A stretch of 40,401 nt of DNA from an uncultured Actinomycetes bacterium (GTDB lineage Bacteria; Actinomycetota; Actinomycetes; Nanopelagicales; Nanopelagicaceae), in contig CAIKKN010000007.1 of assembly GCA_903827945.1 (NCBI GenBank), forward strand, positions 1 to 40,401, written 5' to 3'. Positions 1-8,680 of this stretch are shown here, one piece after another (position 1 is the stretch's first letter; every line of letters starts with the position of its first letter). A program made the position numbers and the translations under genes. The notes under the pieces were generated by a model that made no database searches, was not told the origin of the DNA, and was given only the letters and a program-made list of their open reading frames with translations.

Positions 1-168
1 GTAAATCCTGATAAAAGTAAAACTTTTTTCACAAACTTTGAATTAGGGACAAGCACGCACATTAATGACTTTTCAGTGCCTGCTGACGGGCAGTATCAGA
101 TTGTTTTTCGATTCTCTGATCCAAACTTCAAGGGAAGAATCCGGTTGGCATTCCTCGAAGTCCATTAA
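1..168 (+). CDS. C-terminal end of an unrecognised protein (partial)
   Basis: Frame 1 is open from the first base of the window to a TAA at 166-168 and encodes the last 55 residues of a protein whose start lies outside. The visible tail contains FTNFELGTSTHINDFSVP and ends RIRLAFLEVH. The alternation of hydrophobic and polar residues looks like the strands of a beta-sandwich, perhaps the end of a secreted or carbohydrate-binding domain, but I do not recognise a family. The next gene on the same strand starts about 100 bases downstream. That the frame is real is supported by it being open to the window edge and by normal codon use; the function is unknown. Confidence 0.5.
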   Translation, partial: VNPDKSKTFFTNFELGTSTHINDFSVPADGQYQIVFRFSDPNFKGRIRLAFLEVH

Positions 169-266
169 AGAACCTGCATAAGTGCATCCTCATACGGTGG
201 TGATAGTTGGAAGAATCGCAGGGTGCTTCATGCATAAATATCAGCAATTATGACGGTATTGAGAAT

Positions 267-2306
267 ATGAGAAAAAAACTGCTACTAGCCAGTCTCCTTG
301 GGCTTTGTCTAGCACAACTTTTAGCCATAAATGCCGCAGCTGCTGTTAAGGCTGGAACCACCTGCACCAAACTTAACCAAAAAACTAATTCGGCCGGCTT
401 CGCCTACACCTGTATCAAATCTGGAAAGAAGATTGTGTGGAGCAAGGGCGTGAAGGTGGTGCCTCCGACCCCAACCCCAGAGCAAACTTCCTCACCGTCT
501 ACATCCACATCGGGGCAGCCGGTGCTTGATTCAGATGGAATTGCAAAAATTGCGGATAATGATGTTCAACAGATCCTGAAAACTTCGCCGTCTCCAAAAT
601 CTTCCTACGTCGTTCACCAATCACCGAATGTAAGCCAAGCGCTCGTGGATATCGCCAATAAGGTACTTCCAACTGCTGTGAAATTCTGGCAACCTGTATA
701 TGCCCCAACAAAGCCAGCGGATGTGATCATGGGTTATTGGTCCGATGGCGATTGGTTGCAAACGACAGATCAACAAGCAGGAGACACTCCCGGTGGATAC
801 AGCAGTCTTGGAAGTTGGATTAGTGGTCACCCGACATCTGATTGGCCAAGTGTTTCGGGTTCGGGTTCGCATGCAGGGATAACAGTTAACGGCGTGGCTC
901 CAAAGATCATCATCATTGTCAGTGGACCTAATGTCATTTATCGGCCTGGGGCGTACACAACGCCTACGCACGAATACACCATGAATGTGATGCAAGAGCT
1001 TGATCTCAACGTATTTGGGCAATCGCCATGCTGGTTCAATGAGGGAATGGCGCAGTTTTATGGTGCCGCCCTCACATATTCGGATCCAACGACTTACTTG
1101 GCGAATCGACGCACCATGCTCCTTGATACTGAGTTTGGTAAATATCCGTTCTCCACTCAAAAGACCGACCCGCAATGGGTTGCGGATATGCAGAATAGTG
1201 AGACTGGAGACTGCGCCAATAACAGCAGTGCATGGTTCGGGCAACTTGCGATGGAGAAAATGGTAGCTGTCCATGGCACTGCTGGAGTCATTGCATTTCT
1301 TAAGGATCTCAATCTCAGTAAGAATTTTGCGACTTCCTTCCAGAATATCTACAACATGACACTGGTCGAGTTTTACGGCGCCCTCGCGCCACATATCTCA
1401 AGCACGGTGAATGATCTTCTTGGGCTTGGAAGTGGACAAGGCACGAACACACCAGCGCCGATAGCAGTCAGTCAAGGAAACGCTGCTGCAATGCAGGCCA
1501 CTATTCTCAAACAGGTGGGTGATGCGATCACTGCTTCTCAAAGTGTTCCGACCTCCCCTCTGATCTCTTTGAATGTTCAAGATGGAGCGTTAACTTCAAG
1601 TCAGCGTCAATGGATCAACAGTGCCTTGCAATTCATTAGTTATCTATCGCCACCTACAAAGAATGCAAAGTGGAACCTGGTATTTCCATCAACGATGGAT
1701 TGGTTCTTAAAAAATTGGGATATGAATCTCGAATCCCAGCACTATAAAGATATGTTCGCTAACAACACTGCCCAACAATTAATGGGAAGCGTTCATTCGC
1801 ACGGCACATCTGATGGGGGATGGGATGCTTCCTTCTTTGTATCTCCCACGAATAATTGGTTCAACACTGACTGGCAACTTCGATTCATTACTCAGCTCTT
1901 AAAGCCAATTGGTTATGCCGATGGTAGCCTTGGCGTGAAGGTTCCTGATTGGTTTGCCCGTTCCTTTGCATATCCAATTTCAGCGGCGTACACCCAGATT
2001 ACTTCGCAAGCTTCATATGCTCAAACCCATCAAATGTGGCTCAATAATCTTAAAGAGTTACCAAAGCCATTCGATATGACAATTTACGAAGACCCGAACA
2101 CTTACACAGCTGGATATGAGAGCTACAAGGCGCCGGGATCGCTTGCAGATGAAATCCTTCTGAGCCAAGCCGGGCTGTCGAAAGCATTGGGTTTCATTGG
2201 TGACATTGCCAAGGCAGGAACTGATTGGGCTACCCAGTTACCGAAGACCTTTGGAATCACTAAGAGCGACTTGTACGCCTTGATTACAACATTGGTCGGT
2301 GGTTAA
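267..2306 (+). CDS. Secreted protein with degenerate gluzincin-like (HExxM...WFNEG) motif
   Basis: A 679-residue protein probably exported by the Sec route. The start at ATG 267 is chosen over an upstream in-frame TTG at 207 because it gives a textbook signal peptide: MRKK, a leucine-rich core, then NAAAAVKA. A short cysteine-containing module follows (TTCTKL...FAYTCIKSGKKIVWSKGV, about residues 30-62), of a kind often seen at the N-terminus of actinobacterial secreted proteins, then a Pro/Thr/Ser linker at about 66-85. The middle contains THEYTMNV at about 234-241 and CWFNEGMAQF at about 255-264. The arrangement of HExx and a Glu about 20 residues after the fifth motif position resembles gluzincin metallopeptidases (HExxH...E), but the second histidine is methionine. 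The C-terminal 400 residues are unassigned and rich in Trp, Asn and Gln. It may be an inactive or altered peptidase, or a surface-binding protein. Gene reality is certain; the function is weakly supported. Confidence 0.85.
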   Translation: MRKKLLLASLLGLCLAQLLAINAAAAVKAGTTCTKLNQKTNSAGFAYTCIKSGKKIVWSKGVKVVPPTPTPEQTSSPSTSTSGQPVLDSDGIAKIADNDVQQILKTSPSPKSSYVVHQSPNVSQALVDIANKVLPTAVKFWQPVYAPTKPADVIMGYWSDGDWLQTTDQQAGDTPGGYSSLGSWISGHPTSDWPSVSGSGSHAGITVNGVAPKIIIIVSGPNVIYRPGAYTTPTHEYTMNVMQELDLNVFGQSPCWFNEGMAQFYGAALTYSDPTTYLANRRTMLLDTEFGKYPFSTQKTDPQWVADMQNSETGDCANNSSAWFGQLAMEKMVAVHGTAGVIAFLKDLNLSKNFATSFQNIYNMTLVEFYGALAPHISSTVNDLLGLGSGQGTNTPAPIAVSQGNAAAMQATILKQVGDAITASQSVPTSPLISLNVQDGALTSSQRQWINSALQFISYLSPPTKNAKWNLVFPSTMDWFLKNWDMNLESQHYKDMFANNTAQQLMGSVHSHGTSDGGWDASFFVSPTNNWFNTDWQLRFITQLLKPIGYADGSLGVKVPDWFARSFAYPISAAYTQITSQASYAQTHQMWLNNLKELPKPFDMTIYEDPNTYTAGYESYKAPGSLADEILLSQAGLSKALGFIGDIAKAGTDWATQLPKTFGITKSDLYALITTLVGG

Positions 2307-2372
2307 TTCCTCAAGTGATTTCGGGCAATAAATTCATCATTATCTAAAAATCGGGAATTTCCCAGGTGCGGA

Positions 2373-2412
2373 GGATGCCGTACGTCCGGCTATTCATGCC
2401 GGACAGTCATCC
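2373..2412. repeat. Inverted repeat in gap between convergent genes, possible bidirectional terminator
   Basis: The 168-base gap between the secreted protein and the truncated dehydrogenase gene (which point toward each other) contains a perfect 7-bp stem, GTCCGGC at 2384-2390 and GCCGGAC at 2398-2404, with a 7-base loop. It is flanked by an outer GGATG (2373-2377) and CATCC (2408-2412) that can pair across a small internal loop. There is no run of T after it on either strand, so it is not a canonical intrinsic terminator. The position between convergent ends still makes a transcription-ending or RNA-stabilising role plausible. Nothing else was recognised in the gap. Confidence 0.4.
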
Positions 2413-2474
2413 GAAGAGTGCTGATCAAGTTGCAATGGCGAAGGTTTAAACCCAACAGCCGCTCTTGGAAACAC

Positions 2475-3167
2475 TCACCTACGATCTACAAGTTTTGCCA
2501 TCTCTCCAGATTCATAGGTCTCGAATTGCAAAACCGGAGTGTCTTGGATTGACAACAACTTCGTGAAATATTCACGAGCTTTATCGTCATGGGTTGCAAT
2601 TGAAATAAGCCTTGGAGTCAACAAATCTTCGTCATTGGCATGAGCAGGCACATACTCTGGAATGTAAGCAAAATGCGTTCGGGCCGATTGCTCTGTATTT
2701 AGCCAAGAGCGAACTTGATTCTCAAAAAGCTCTGTTGTTCCAGGAAGTAGCGTTGAACGAACTCCTACAAATAAATCGGATGAAGTGTTTGCGATGCACT
2801 TTGCAAGTGGGCGACAAATATCTTCGTATGACTCAACGTTATAAGTTCCATTGCTGTCGATAAATGTTGGAAGGTAAATCAATACCGCATTAATGTCGCA
2901 ACACGAGGACATCTGATGAATCGCGCCAAGTCCTTCATGAGCGGCCCAATCAAAAGCATCACTATGAGAATCTGAAACACAGACGTTTTTGCCTCTTCGA
3001 TTAAAATGCAAAGCAGCAGTCTTGCCCCTTAATTCATCCGCTCCGACTACAAGGATTTTCTCGGTTGGGGTTCCAGTTAAAACGGATTCGATAGAAAAGA
3101 AAATTTCGTGAGGCGGATGGCATACTGGAAGATTATCTAGCCCAACTATTTCAGCCGTGTCATGCAT
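2475..3167 (-). pseudogene. Truncated UDP-glucose/GDP-mannose dehydrogenase-like protein, NAD-binding half only
   Basis: A 230-residue reading frame matches the N-terminal part of the UDP-sugar 6-dehydrogenase family. It has a Rossmann-like start (ILVVGADELRG, with an imperfect GxGxxG), RSTLLPGTTE where the family has STVPxGTT, YIPEYVPAHANDEDLLTPRLIS where it has NPEFLREG...DxxxPxRxVIG, and ESGEMAKLV where the central helix normally begins with (A)EMxK. The frame then stops (VDRR, TGA). Full-length members have about 400-450 residues, and neither other frame below 2475 resumes the family, so the catalytic-cysteine and C-terminal UDP-binding domains are missing. A good purine-rich ribosome site (GGGGGAAAG) directly precedes ATG 3167, and the gene lies 23 bases after the dehydrogenase upstream. 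It could be a decayed gene or a reused NAD-binding domain; I favour decay or a recombination breakpoint. Confidence 0.65.
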
Positions 3168-3190
3168 CTTTCCCCCAATTGGGTTAAGGC

Positions 3191-4615
3191 TTAAATCTCA
3201 ACCCCAATGTATTTCGTTTCCAAGAACTCATGAATGCCAGCAAAGCCACCTTCGCGGCCTAAACCTGACTGCTTTACTCCGCCAAACGGCGCAGCTGGAT
3301 CAGAAATAACGCCCTTATTTATCGCAACCATTCCGGCTTCAAGTGCCTCCGCGGCTCGAATCCCGCGCTTTAAGTCTTCTGTGAATACGTAACTGATCAA
3401 TCCAAAATCGGTGTCGTTAGCCAGCGCAATACCTTCTTCATCAGTATCAAATACGACAATTGGAGCCACTGGTCCAAAGACTTCGTTCTTCAAGATTTCG
3501 TTGTTTTTATCAACGGAAATAACTGTAGCTGGGTAGAAAGCACCATCGCCCTCTGGGGTCTTTCCGCCAGTAATAAGTTTGCCGCCAGATTTAACTGAAG
3601 CATCAACGAGTTCGGCAATCTTGTTACGCTCTTTCATCGAAACGCTGGCACCAAGTTGGGCACCATCATCAAGCCCTGGCGCCATCTTCAATGCGCTCAT
3701 AGCTGCAGCAAATTTGGTGGTGAATTCTTCTGCAACTTTTCGCGCGACAAAGAATCGGTTTGCTGCGGTACATGCAGCTCCACCATTTCGCATCTTTGCA
3801 AGCATTGCGCCAGCAACCGCTGCATCAATGTCGGCATCATCGAAAACTACAAAAGGCGCATTGCCACCAAGTTCCATTGATGTGCGCAATACAGTATCTG
3901 CAGCTTCCTTAATCAACACTCTGCCTACTTCAGTTGAACCAGTGAAAGAAAGGTTGCGAACTCGAGGATCGTGCAATACCTTTGAAAGCATTGGACCAGT
4001 CTTTGAAGGAAGAATGAAATTCAAGACACCCTTTGGCAATCCAGCACGTTCCATGATTCCCACGATGTACAAAGCGGTAAGTGGGGTTTCTCCGGCTGGC
4101 TTCAAAATCATTGTGCAACCAGCCGCAACGGCCGGACCAATCTTTCTTGTTGCCATAGCTGCAGGGAAATTCCACGGAGTAATAAGAAGTGAAACTCCAA
4201 TTGGCTGATGAGTTACAAGGATTCGCTTATCACCGCTCGGAGATTTACGAAAATCTCCTGGAGTGCGAACTGCCTCTTCTGAGAACCAGCGGAAGAATTC
4301 AGCAGCGTAAAGAACTTCGCCCTTTGCATCTGAAAAAACTTTTCCGTTTTCTCTTGAAACCAACCGAGCGATGTCATCTGCTTCGGCAATCATAATTTCA
4401 AAAGCCTTACGAAGAATCTCGGCGCGAACGCGAGGAGCCGTTGCCGCAAAAGATTTCTGAGCGGCAAAAGCAGCATCAACTGCGGCGGCGCACTCTTCTT
4501 CTCCGGCCGTTTGGACTTCTGCAATAACGCTCCCTGTTGCAGGATCATAAACAGGCAGGGTCCCATTTCCCTTTACCCAAGCGCCGTTTATGTAAAGGTC
4601 AGTCTTTAGATTCAT
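3191..4615 (-). CDS. gabD: NAD(P)-dependent succinate-semialdehyde dehydrogenase-type aldehyde dehydrogenase
   Basis: This 474-residue protein is an aldehyde dehydrogenase of the succinate-semialdehyde dehydrogenase group, oxidising an aldehyde to the carboxylate with NAD(P)+ in the cytoplasm. Visible landmarks are PWNFPAAMATRKIGPAVAAGC (cofactor-binding region), FTGSTEVGR, the general-base Glu248 in MELGGNAP, the nucleophile Cys282 in GGAACTAANR, FGPVAPI, and the C-terminal SGLGREGG. The ATG at 4615 begins MNLKTDLYINGAWV, which aligns with the usual family start; a TTG at 4657 would add 14 atypical residues. No strong ribosome site is visible, so the message may be leaderless. The gene is divergent from the APC permease across about 90 bases. 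The physiological substrate (succinate semialdehyde from GABA, or another short semialdehyde) cannot be fixed from sequence. Confidence 0.9.
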   Translation of the reverse strand: MNLKTDLYINGAWVKGNGTLPVYDPATGSVIAEVQTAGEEECAAAVDAAFAAQKSFAATAPRVRAEILRKAFEIMIAEADDIARLVSRENGKVFSDAKGEVLYAAEFFRWFSEEAVRTPGDFRKSPSGDKRILVTHQPIGVSLLITPWNFPAAMATRKIGPAVAAGCTMILKPAGETPLTALYIVGIMERAGLPKGVLNFILPSKTGPMLSKVLHDPRVRNLSFTGSTEVGRVLIKEAADTVLRTSMELGGNAPFVVFDDADIDAAVAGAMLAKMRNGGAACTAANRFFVARKVAEEFTTKFAAAMSALKMAPGLDDGAQLGASVSMKERNKIAELVDASVKSGGKLITGGKTPEGDGAFYPATVISVDKNNEILKNEVFGPVAPIVVFDTDEEGIALANDTDFGLISYVFTEDLKRGIRAAEALEAGMVAINKGVISDPAAPFGGVKQSGLGREGGFAGIHEFLETKYIGVEI

Positions 4616-4706
4616 GCCCAAATCATACGCTTGGTACGCGAATGCGCTATGAGCCAAGTAACATTTGCATGTGCCTAAAGCCTGGAGTGATGACGCCCCC
4701 GCCCCG

Positions 4707-7010
4707 ATGGTTCTGCAGGAGCACGCGCAATTAAAGGATCCTTTTACTTATCGTCTGAAAAAAGCCTTTCTTGGAAATCCTCTTAACCGCCATTCCCTTT
4801 CTCACCAACGCCTCAGCAAAACTTTCGCGCTGGGAATTCTCTCCTCAGATTGTATTTCTTCATCGGCGTACGGATCAGAACAGATTCTTTTGGCTCTTCT
4901 TCCTGCTTTTGGATTAGCCGCATTTAATATTTTGATGCCAATGACTGCCGTTGTTTTGGCCGTTCTGGTTATTGTCACTTTCTCCTACCGAGAAGTAGTC
5001 CAGGTCTACACAAAATCTGGCGGAGCCTACGTTGTATCTCGGGATAATTTAGGGCCGCTCTTTTCTCAAATTGCAGCTGTCGCGCTGATGCTCGATTACA
5101 TCGTGACGGTGGCTATTCAATCCTCGGCGGGCATCGATGCAATTATTTCGACTTTCACCGGACTCCAACCTTATAAAGTTTGGATGACCCTTGCCGTTAT
5201 TGCTCTCCTAACATTTGGCAATCTGCGCGGGGTTAAAGAAGCGGGCGCTGCATTCGCACTTCCCACATATCTATTTGTGTTGTCACTCGTAACTGTCTTT
5301 GGAATGGGCATCTACCGGATGTCAATGGGGACCTTGCCAAAATTTGATCCAAACGCACTTCACGGGGCAGTCGCAATCGGTCAGGCAAAAGGTCTGCTCA
5401 ATTTTGCGGCAATCTTTATTTTGCTTCGTGCATTTGCAAACGGTGGGTCATCACTGACAGGCCTTGAAGCCATATCTGATGGAGTTTCTTTATTCCGTGC
5501 ACCTGAAGGTGTGAACGCTCGCAAAACTCTTGTAATCATGTCCACAATTCTTGGTTCACTAGTCTTTGGTGTTTCATATTTTGCTCACCGCACATGGGCA
5601 ACGCCGTACGAAACCGGCACCCCAACTGTCATTTCACAGATTGCGAAAGCAACGCTGGGCTCTGGAACATTTGGATCTATCGGGTTTTATGTCGTCCAAG
5701 GAACCACGATGTTAATCCTTATAACGGGCGCGAATACTGCGTTCTCAGGCTTCCCATACCTCGTTAACTTCGTGGCAAATGACGGATTCCTTCCACGCCA
5801 ACTAACAAAACGCGGCCACCGCCTAGCATTTTCAAATGGAATTATTCTTCTTGCTGTGGGCGCTGTATCACTCGTCCTCATCACGGGCGGTTCTGTAAAT
5901 CACCTTGTTGCTTTCTACGCTCTCGGCGTATTCACTGGTTTTGCACTTGTCGGTTTTGGAATGGGAAAGCGCGCGCTGAAAAATAAGGGCAAGGGTTGGA
6001 TTTATAAAGTAGGAGTCAATTGGTTGTCCGGAGCGGTTTCAGCAATCATCATTGTTATTTTCGCTGTTGTGAAATTTACTGAAGGAGCATGGGTCATCTT
6101 GGCGATAACGCCGATACTTGTTTTTGCTCTGATTCGTTTAAACCGGCAATATCGAGACGAACAAGCTGCATTGCGAGTTGGTGCTTCAGAAAATCGTGCG
6201 ACTTCAATTACGCGACATGATGCAACTATCCTTGTAGACGCCGTAGACCTTGCAACACTCGGAACGGTTCGTTATGCACGTTCCTTGAAGCCAAGAAAGA
6301 TAAGCGCCGTTCACTTTGTTATTGATGATTTACACGCCGAAGAAATTAAAGAAGCGTGGGCGACAAATCCTGGACTTTCAGATGTAGCAATTGAATTCAT
6401 TGATTGCCCAGATCGCCGCCTACCAAATGCCGCAGTTGATTATGCAATCCGCACAACCCAATCACCCGATGTCGAATTAACCCTTCTGCTTCCACGTCGT
6501 GCTTATTCAGCAGTACTTGGACGCTTGCTTCATGATCAAACTGCCGATGAGATTGCTAAACCAATTTCTCAGTTGCCGCGCGTAGTTGCAACGATTGTGC
6601 CTTTTGACGTAACTCGAGTCCTTGCTCGAGATGATGCCCCTACAGCGGTGAGCGCGGCTATGACAAGCGCAGGAACATCGCCAGGGCTTCGTCGTGTAAG
6701 TGATGAAATCCCAACTGACGTTGAAATTTCACATTATTCTGAAAACCTCATTCCAATTAGTCGGGCAACGTGGCGCCATCGTGCCCATGTTCGCGGAAAA
6801 GTAACGGCCATACGCACTGCTCCATCGGGTTCAAACCCACGTGTTGAAATTGAAGTATGGGATGAAACCGGTGGCATAACACTTCAATTCATTGGTCGTC
6901 GTGAAGTTATTGGACTAGAGGTTGGTTCAACACTCTGTGCTGAAGGAATGGTCGCAGAGGACAACGGAGCACTCACTATTTTGAATCCATCGTATGAAAT
7001 CGTTATCTAA
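4707..7010 (+). CDS. APC-superfamily amino acid permease fused to a C-terminal OB-fold domain
   Basis: A 767-residue protein. Residues 1 to about 460 are an APC-type transporter: RLSKTFALGILSSDCISSSAYGSEQIL is the first re-entrant helix region typical of these permeases, followed by about 11-12 hydrophobic segments. A soluble region (about 490-670) follows, with ILVDAVDLATLGTVRYARSLKP, which resembles the universal-stress-like cytosolic domain of actinobacterial APC permeases. The last 94 residues (about 674-767) contain RATWRHRAHVRGKVTAIRT...VEIEVWDETGGITLQFIGRREVIGLEVGSTL, which reads as an OB fold. In many actinobacteria the permease and this OB-fold protein are separate neighbouring genes, so this looks like a fusion. 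ATG 4707 is preferred; an in-frame GTG at 4671 is possible. The stop overlaps the end of tadA by 8 bases. The transported solute is unknown. Confidence 0.88.
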   Translation: MVLQEHAQLKDPFTYRLKKAFLGNPLNRHSLSHQRLSKTFALGILSSDCISSSAYGSEQILLALLPAFGLAAFNILMPMTAVVLAVLVIVTFSYREVVQVYTKSGGAYVVSRDNLGPLFSQIAAVALMLDYIVTVAIQSSAGIDAIISTFTGLQPYKVWMTLAVIALLTFGNLRGVKEAGAAFALPTYLFVLSLVTVFGMGIYRMSMGTLPKFDPNALHGAVAIGQAKGLLNFAAIFILLRAFANGGSSLTGLEAISDGVSLFRAPEGVNARKTLVIMSTILGSLVFGVSYFAHRTWATPYETGTPTVISQIAKATLGSGTFGSIGFYVVQGTTMLILITGANTAFSGFPYLVNFVANDGFLPRQLTKRGHRLAFSNGIILLAVGAVSLVLITGGSVNHLVAFYALGVFTGFALVGFGMGKRALKNKGKGWIYKVGVNWLSGAVSAIIIVIFAVVKFTEGAWVILAITPILVFALIRLNRQYRDEQAALRVGASENRATSITRHDATILVDAVDLATLGTVRYARSLKPRKISAVHFVIDDLHAEEIKEAWATNPGLSDVAIEFIDCPDRRLPNAAVDYAIRTTQSPDVELTLLLPRRAYSAVLGRLLHDQTADEIAKPISQLPRVVATIVPFDVTRVLARDDAPTAVSAAMTSAGTSPGLRRVSDEIPTDVEISHYSENLIPISRATWRHRAHVRGKVTAIRTAPSGSNPRVEIEVWDETGGITLQFIGRREVIGLEVGSTLCAEGMVAEDNGALTILNPSYEIVI

Positions 7011-7458
7011 GTTTTTCAAAAAACTTTCTTAGAATTTCAGCGCATTCTTCTTCCATAACACCGGAAATAACCTCAACTTGATGTGGCGCCCTGGGATCTC
7101 GTAAAACATCCCATACAGAACCAACCGCGCCAGCTTTCTCATCCCATGCACCAAAGACCACTGTCTTAATTCTTGATTGTGCGATCGCTCCGGCGCACAT
7201 TGCGCACGGTTCCAAGGTGACGACTAAAGTCATTCCATCCAAACGCCAGTTGCCTTTTGCTTTAGCAGCCTGACGCAGAGCAACGATTTCTGCATGCGCA
7301 GATGGATCACTTTCTTCTTCGCGCTTATTGCGACCTTCACCGAATATTTCACCCATCGTGTCCATCACAACCGCGCCGACAGGAACATCTCCGCTATTGA
7401 GTGCGTCGGCAGCTATCAGCAGCGCACGTCGCATTGCAATTTCATTAAAGGTCGACAT
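7003..7458 (-). CDS. tadA: tRNA-specific adenosine deaminase
   Basis: A 151-residue zinc deaminase that converts adenosine 34 to inosine in the anticodon of tRNA-Arg. The two metal and catalytic motifs are intact: HAE (His55 and the proton-shuttling Glu57) in SAHAEIVALR, and PCAMC (Cys85, Cys88) in TLEPCAMCAGAI. Length and the C-terminal helix (CAEILRKFFEKLR) match bacterial TadA. It lies 3 bases downstream of the gene for its usual actinobacterial partner protein and is probably cotranscribed with it. Its 3' end overlaps the convergent permease gene by 8 bases. Confidence 0.96.
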   Translation of the reverse strand: MSTFNEIAMRRALLIAADALNSGDVPVGAVVMDTMGEIFGEGRNKREEESDPSAHAEIVALRQAAKAKGNWRLDGMTLVVTLEPCAMCAGAIAQSRIKTVVFGAWDEKAGAVGSVWDVLRDPRAPHQVEVISGVMEEECAEILRKFFEKLR

Positions 7459-7461
7459 TTA

Positions 7462-7917
7462 TTACGCCATCAACTCTGAGAATTGTTCTCCGAATCCTAA
7501 GCGCCAAGCAATTGCTTCAATCTGTTCATCTGGAAATAAATCTTCATCTGATGCGAGAGTCTCTAACTCCATCGCACTCATTCCATGATCTGCGAGGAGA
7601 TCGACATCTCCGCCCGGTTGAGAGTCATCATCTTCTTCTGGCATCGGTAAATCCAACATATCAATGAGGTCGCTGGCAATGTCGTATTCGGTTGCATACG
7701 TTACATCGCTAAACATCATCTGCATCTGTGCGCCGAGAGCGCGAGCGACTATGAAGAACTCATCATCAATTGCGATGAGGGCAAAAGTTCCACCATTGAC
7801 CCGCTTGGATTGAAGAGCATCAATAATTGAGGACATGTCGTTGGCATCGTCCAGCATTTGGATATTCCATCGGCCTTCTTCGTGCCAAGCTAGAACGCCG
7901 TAGTCTTCGTCTGCCAC
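7462..7917 (-). CDS. tRNA adenosine deaminase-associated protein
   Basis: A 151-residue acidic protein beginning MADEDYGVLAWHEEGRW, with a central segment GGTFALIAIDDEFFIVARALG and an acidic linker (MPEEDDDSQPGGDVDLL). It then has a C-terminal helical region ending RLGFGEQFSELMA. This pattern, and the position immediately upstream of tadA, identify the actinobacterial family named after that linkage. Its biochemical role is not established; the constant pairing suggests it assists or regulates TadA. The start ATG lies at the edge of the divergent gap with upp. Confidence 0.9.
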   Translation of the reverse strand: MADEDYGVLAWHEEGRWNIQMLDDANDMSSIIDALQSKRVNGGTFALIAIDDEFFIVARALGAQMQMMFSDVTYATEYDIASDLIDMLDLPMPEEDDDSQPGGDVDLLADHGMSAMELETLASDEDLFPDEQIEAIAWRLGFGEQFSELMA

Positions 7918-7936
7918 CTTGCGCTCCTTCGGCTAA

Positions 7937-7972
7937 GTTTTGCTGGTTTTGCTAGTTCTGCTAGTTCTGCGC
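7937..7972. repeat. Four tandem 9-bp repeats in the upp upstream region
   Basis: Units GTTTTGCTG (7937-7945), GTTTTGCTA (7946-7954), GTTCTGCTA (7955-7963) and GTTCTGCGC (7964-7972) follow each other without gaps. They lie in the 124-base gap between the divergent tadA-operon and upp genes. The period of 9 does not match a helical turn, so a short tandem duplication by slippage is the simplest reading, though an effect on either promoter is possible. Confidence 0.75.
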
Positions 7973-8041
7973 CATACCGTGTTAATACTGTCACTTCCCA
8001 TAGTAGGAGACAAGGGTGCTTTCCCTCGCTATCGTGGGACT

Positions 8042-8680
8042 GTGAAAATCCACGTCGCCAATCACCCCCTAATTACGCACAAATTAACTGTTTTGAGGGA
8101 TGAAAATACAAATTCGCCGACGTTTCGACAATTAGTGGAAGAACTTGTAATGCTTCTTGCCTACGAAGCAACAAGAGAAGTGAAGACGGTTCCACAAAAG
8201 ATTAAAACTCCTGTCGCCGAGACCACTGGTTTGGTCCTCGCAAAACCTCGCCCTGTCGTAGTGCCAATTTTGCGTGCCGGTTTAGGAATGCTCGAAGGAA
8301 TGACAAGGTTGATCCCAACAGCTGAAGTTGGTTTCCTTGGAATGGTTCGTGATGAAAAAACTTTACAGGCATCTACTTATGCAAACAGACTTCCTGAAGA
8401 CCTCACTGGTCGCCAATGTTACATTCTCGATCCAATGTTGGCCACGGGTGGAACACTCATAGCGGCAATGAACTACTTGATCGAGAAAGGGGCGCAAGAC
8501 ATTACTGCAATCACAATCCTTGCGGCGCCCGAAGGAATAAAAAATGTTGAAGATGCATTTGCAACTTCAAACTTCCCAATCACAATAGTTACTGGGGCAA
8601 TGGATGAAAAACTCAATGAACTTGGGTATATCGTTCCTGGTCTTGGTGACGCCGGCGATCGCTTATACGGAGTTGTATAA
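8042..8680 (+). CDS. upp: Uracil phosphoribosyltransferase
   Basis: A 212-residue enzyme of pyrimidine salvage that makes UMP from uracil and PRPP. GTG 8042 is chosen because it gives [20 protein letters not shown], the conserved family start; the reading frame is open further upstream but encodes a non-homologous, repeat-derived sequence. The PRPP-binding loop is DPMLATGGT (residues about 130-138), and the uracil-binding C-terminus is present ([16 protein letters not shown]). No ribosome site lies at normal distance, which fits a leaderless message. The stop codon directly abuts the start of the malic enzyme gene, suggesting cotranscription. Confidence 0.95.
   Translation: MKIHVANHPLITHKLTVLRDENTNSPTFRQLVEELVMLLAYEATREVKTVPQKIKTPVAETTGLVLAKPRPVVVPILRAGLGMLEGMTRLIPTAEVGFLGMVRDEKTLQASTYANRLPEDLTGRQCYILDPMLATGGTLIAAMNYLIEKGAQDITAITILAAPEGIKNVEDAFATSNFPITIVTGAMDEKLNELGYIVPGLGDAGDRLYGVV

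Noticed and set aside
621-1394. Long open frame on the minus strand inside the secreted-protein gene
   Set aside because: Its translation is low-complexity and basic with no family motifs, and the plus-strand frame has a signal peptide and good composition, so it is a shadow.
3174-3183. Palindrome CCCAATTGGG between the aldehyde dehydrogenase and the truncated dehydrogenase
   Set aside because: It is short, has no loop, and overlaps the G-rich ribosome site; too little to call an operator or terminator.
3579-4208. 209-residue plus-strand open frame opposite the aldehyde dehydrogenase
   Set aside because: It is fully antisense to a highly conserved dehydrogenase and encodes Ala/Ser/Pro-rich sequence without motifs.
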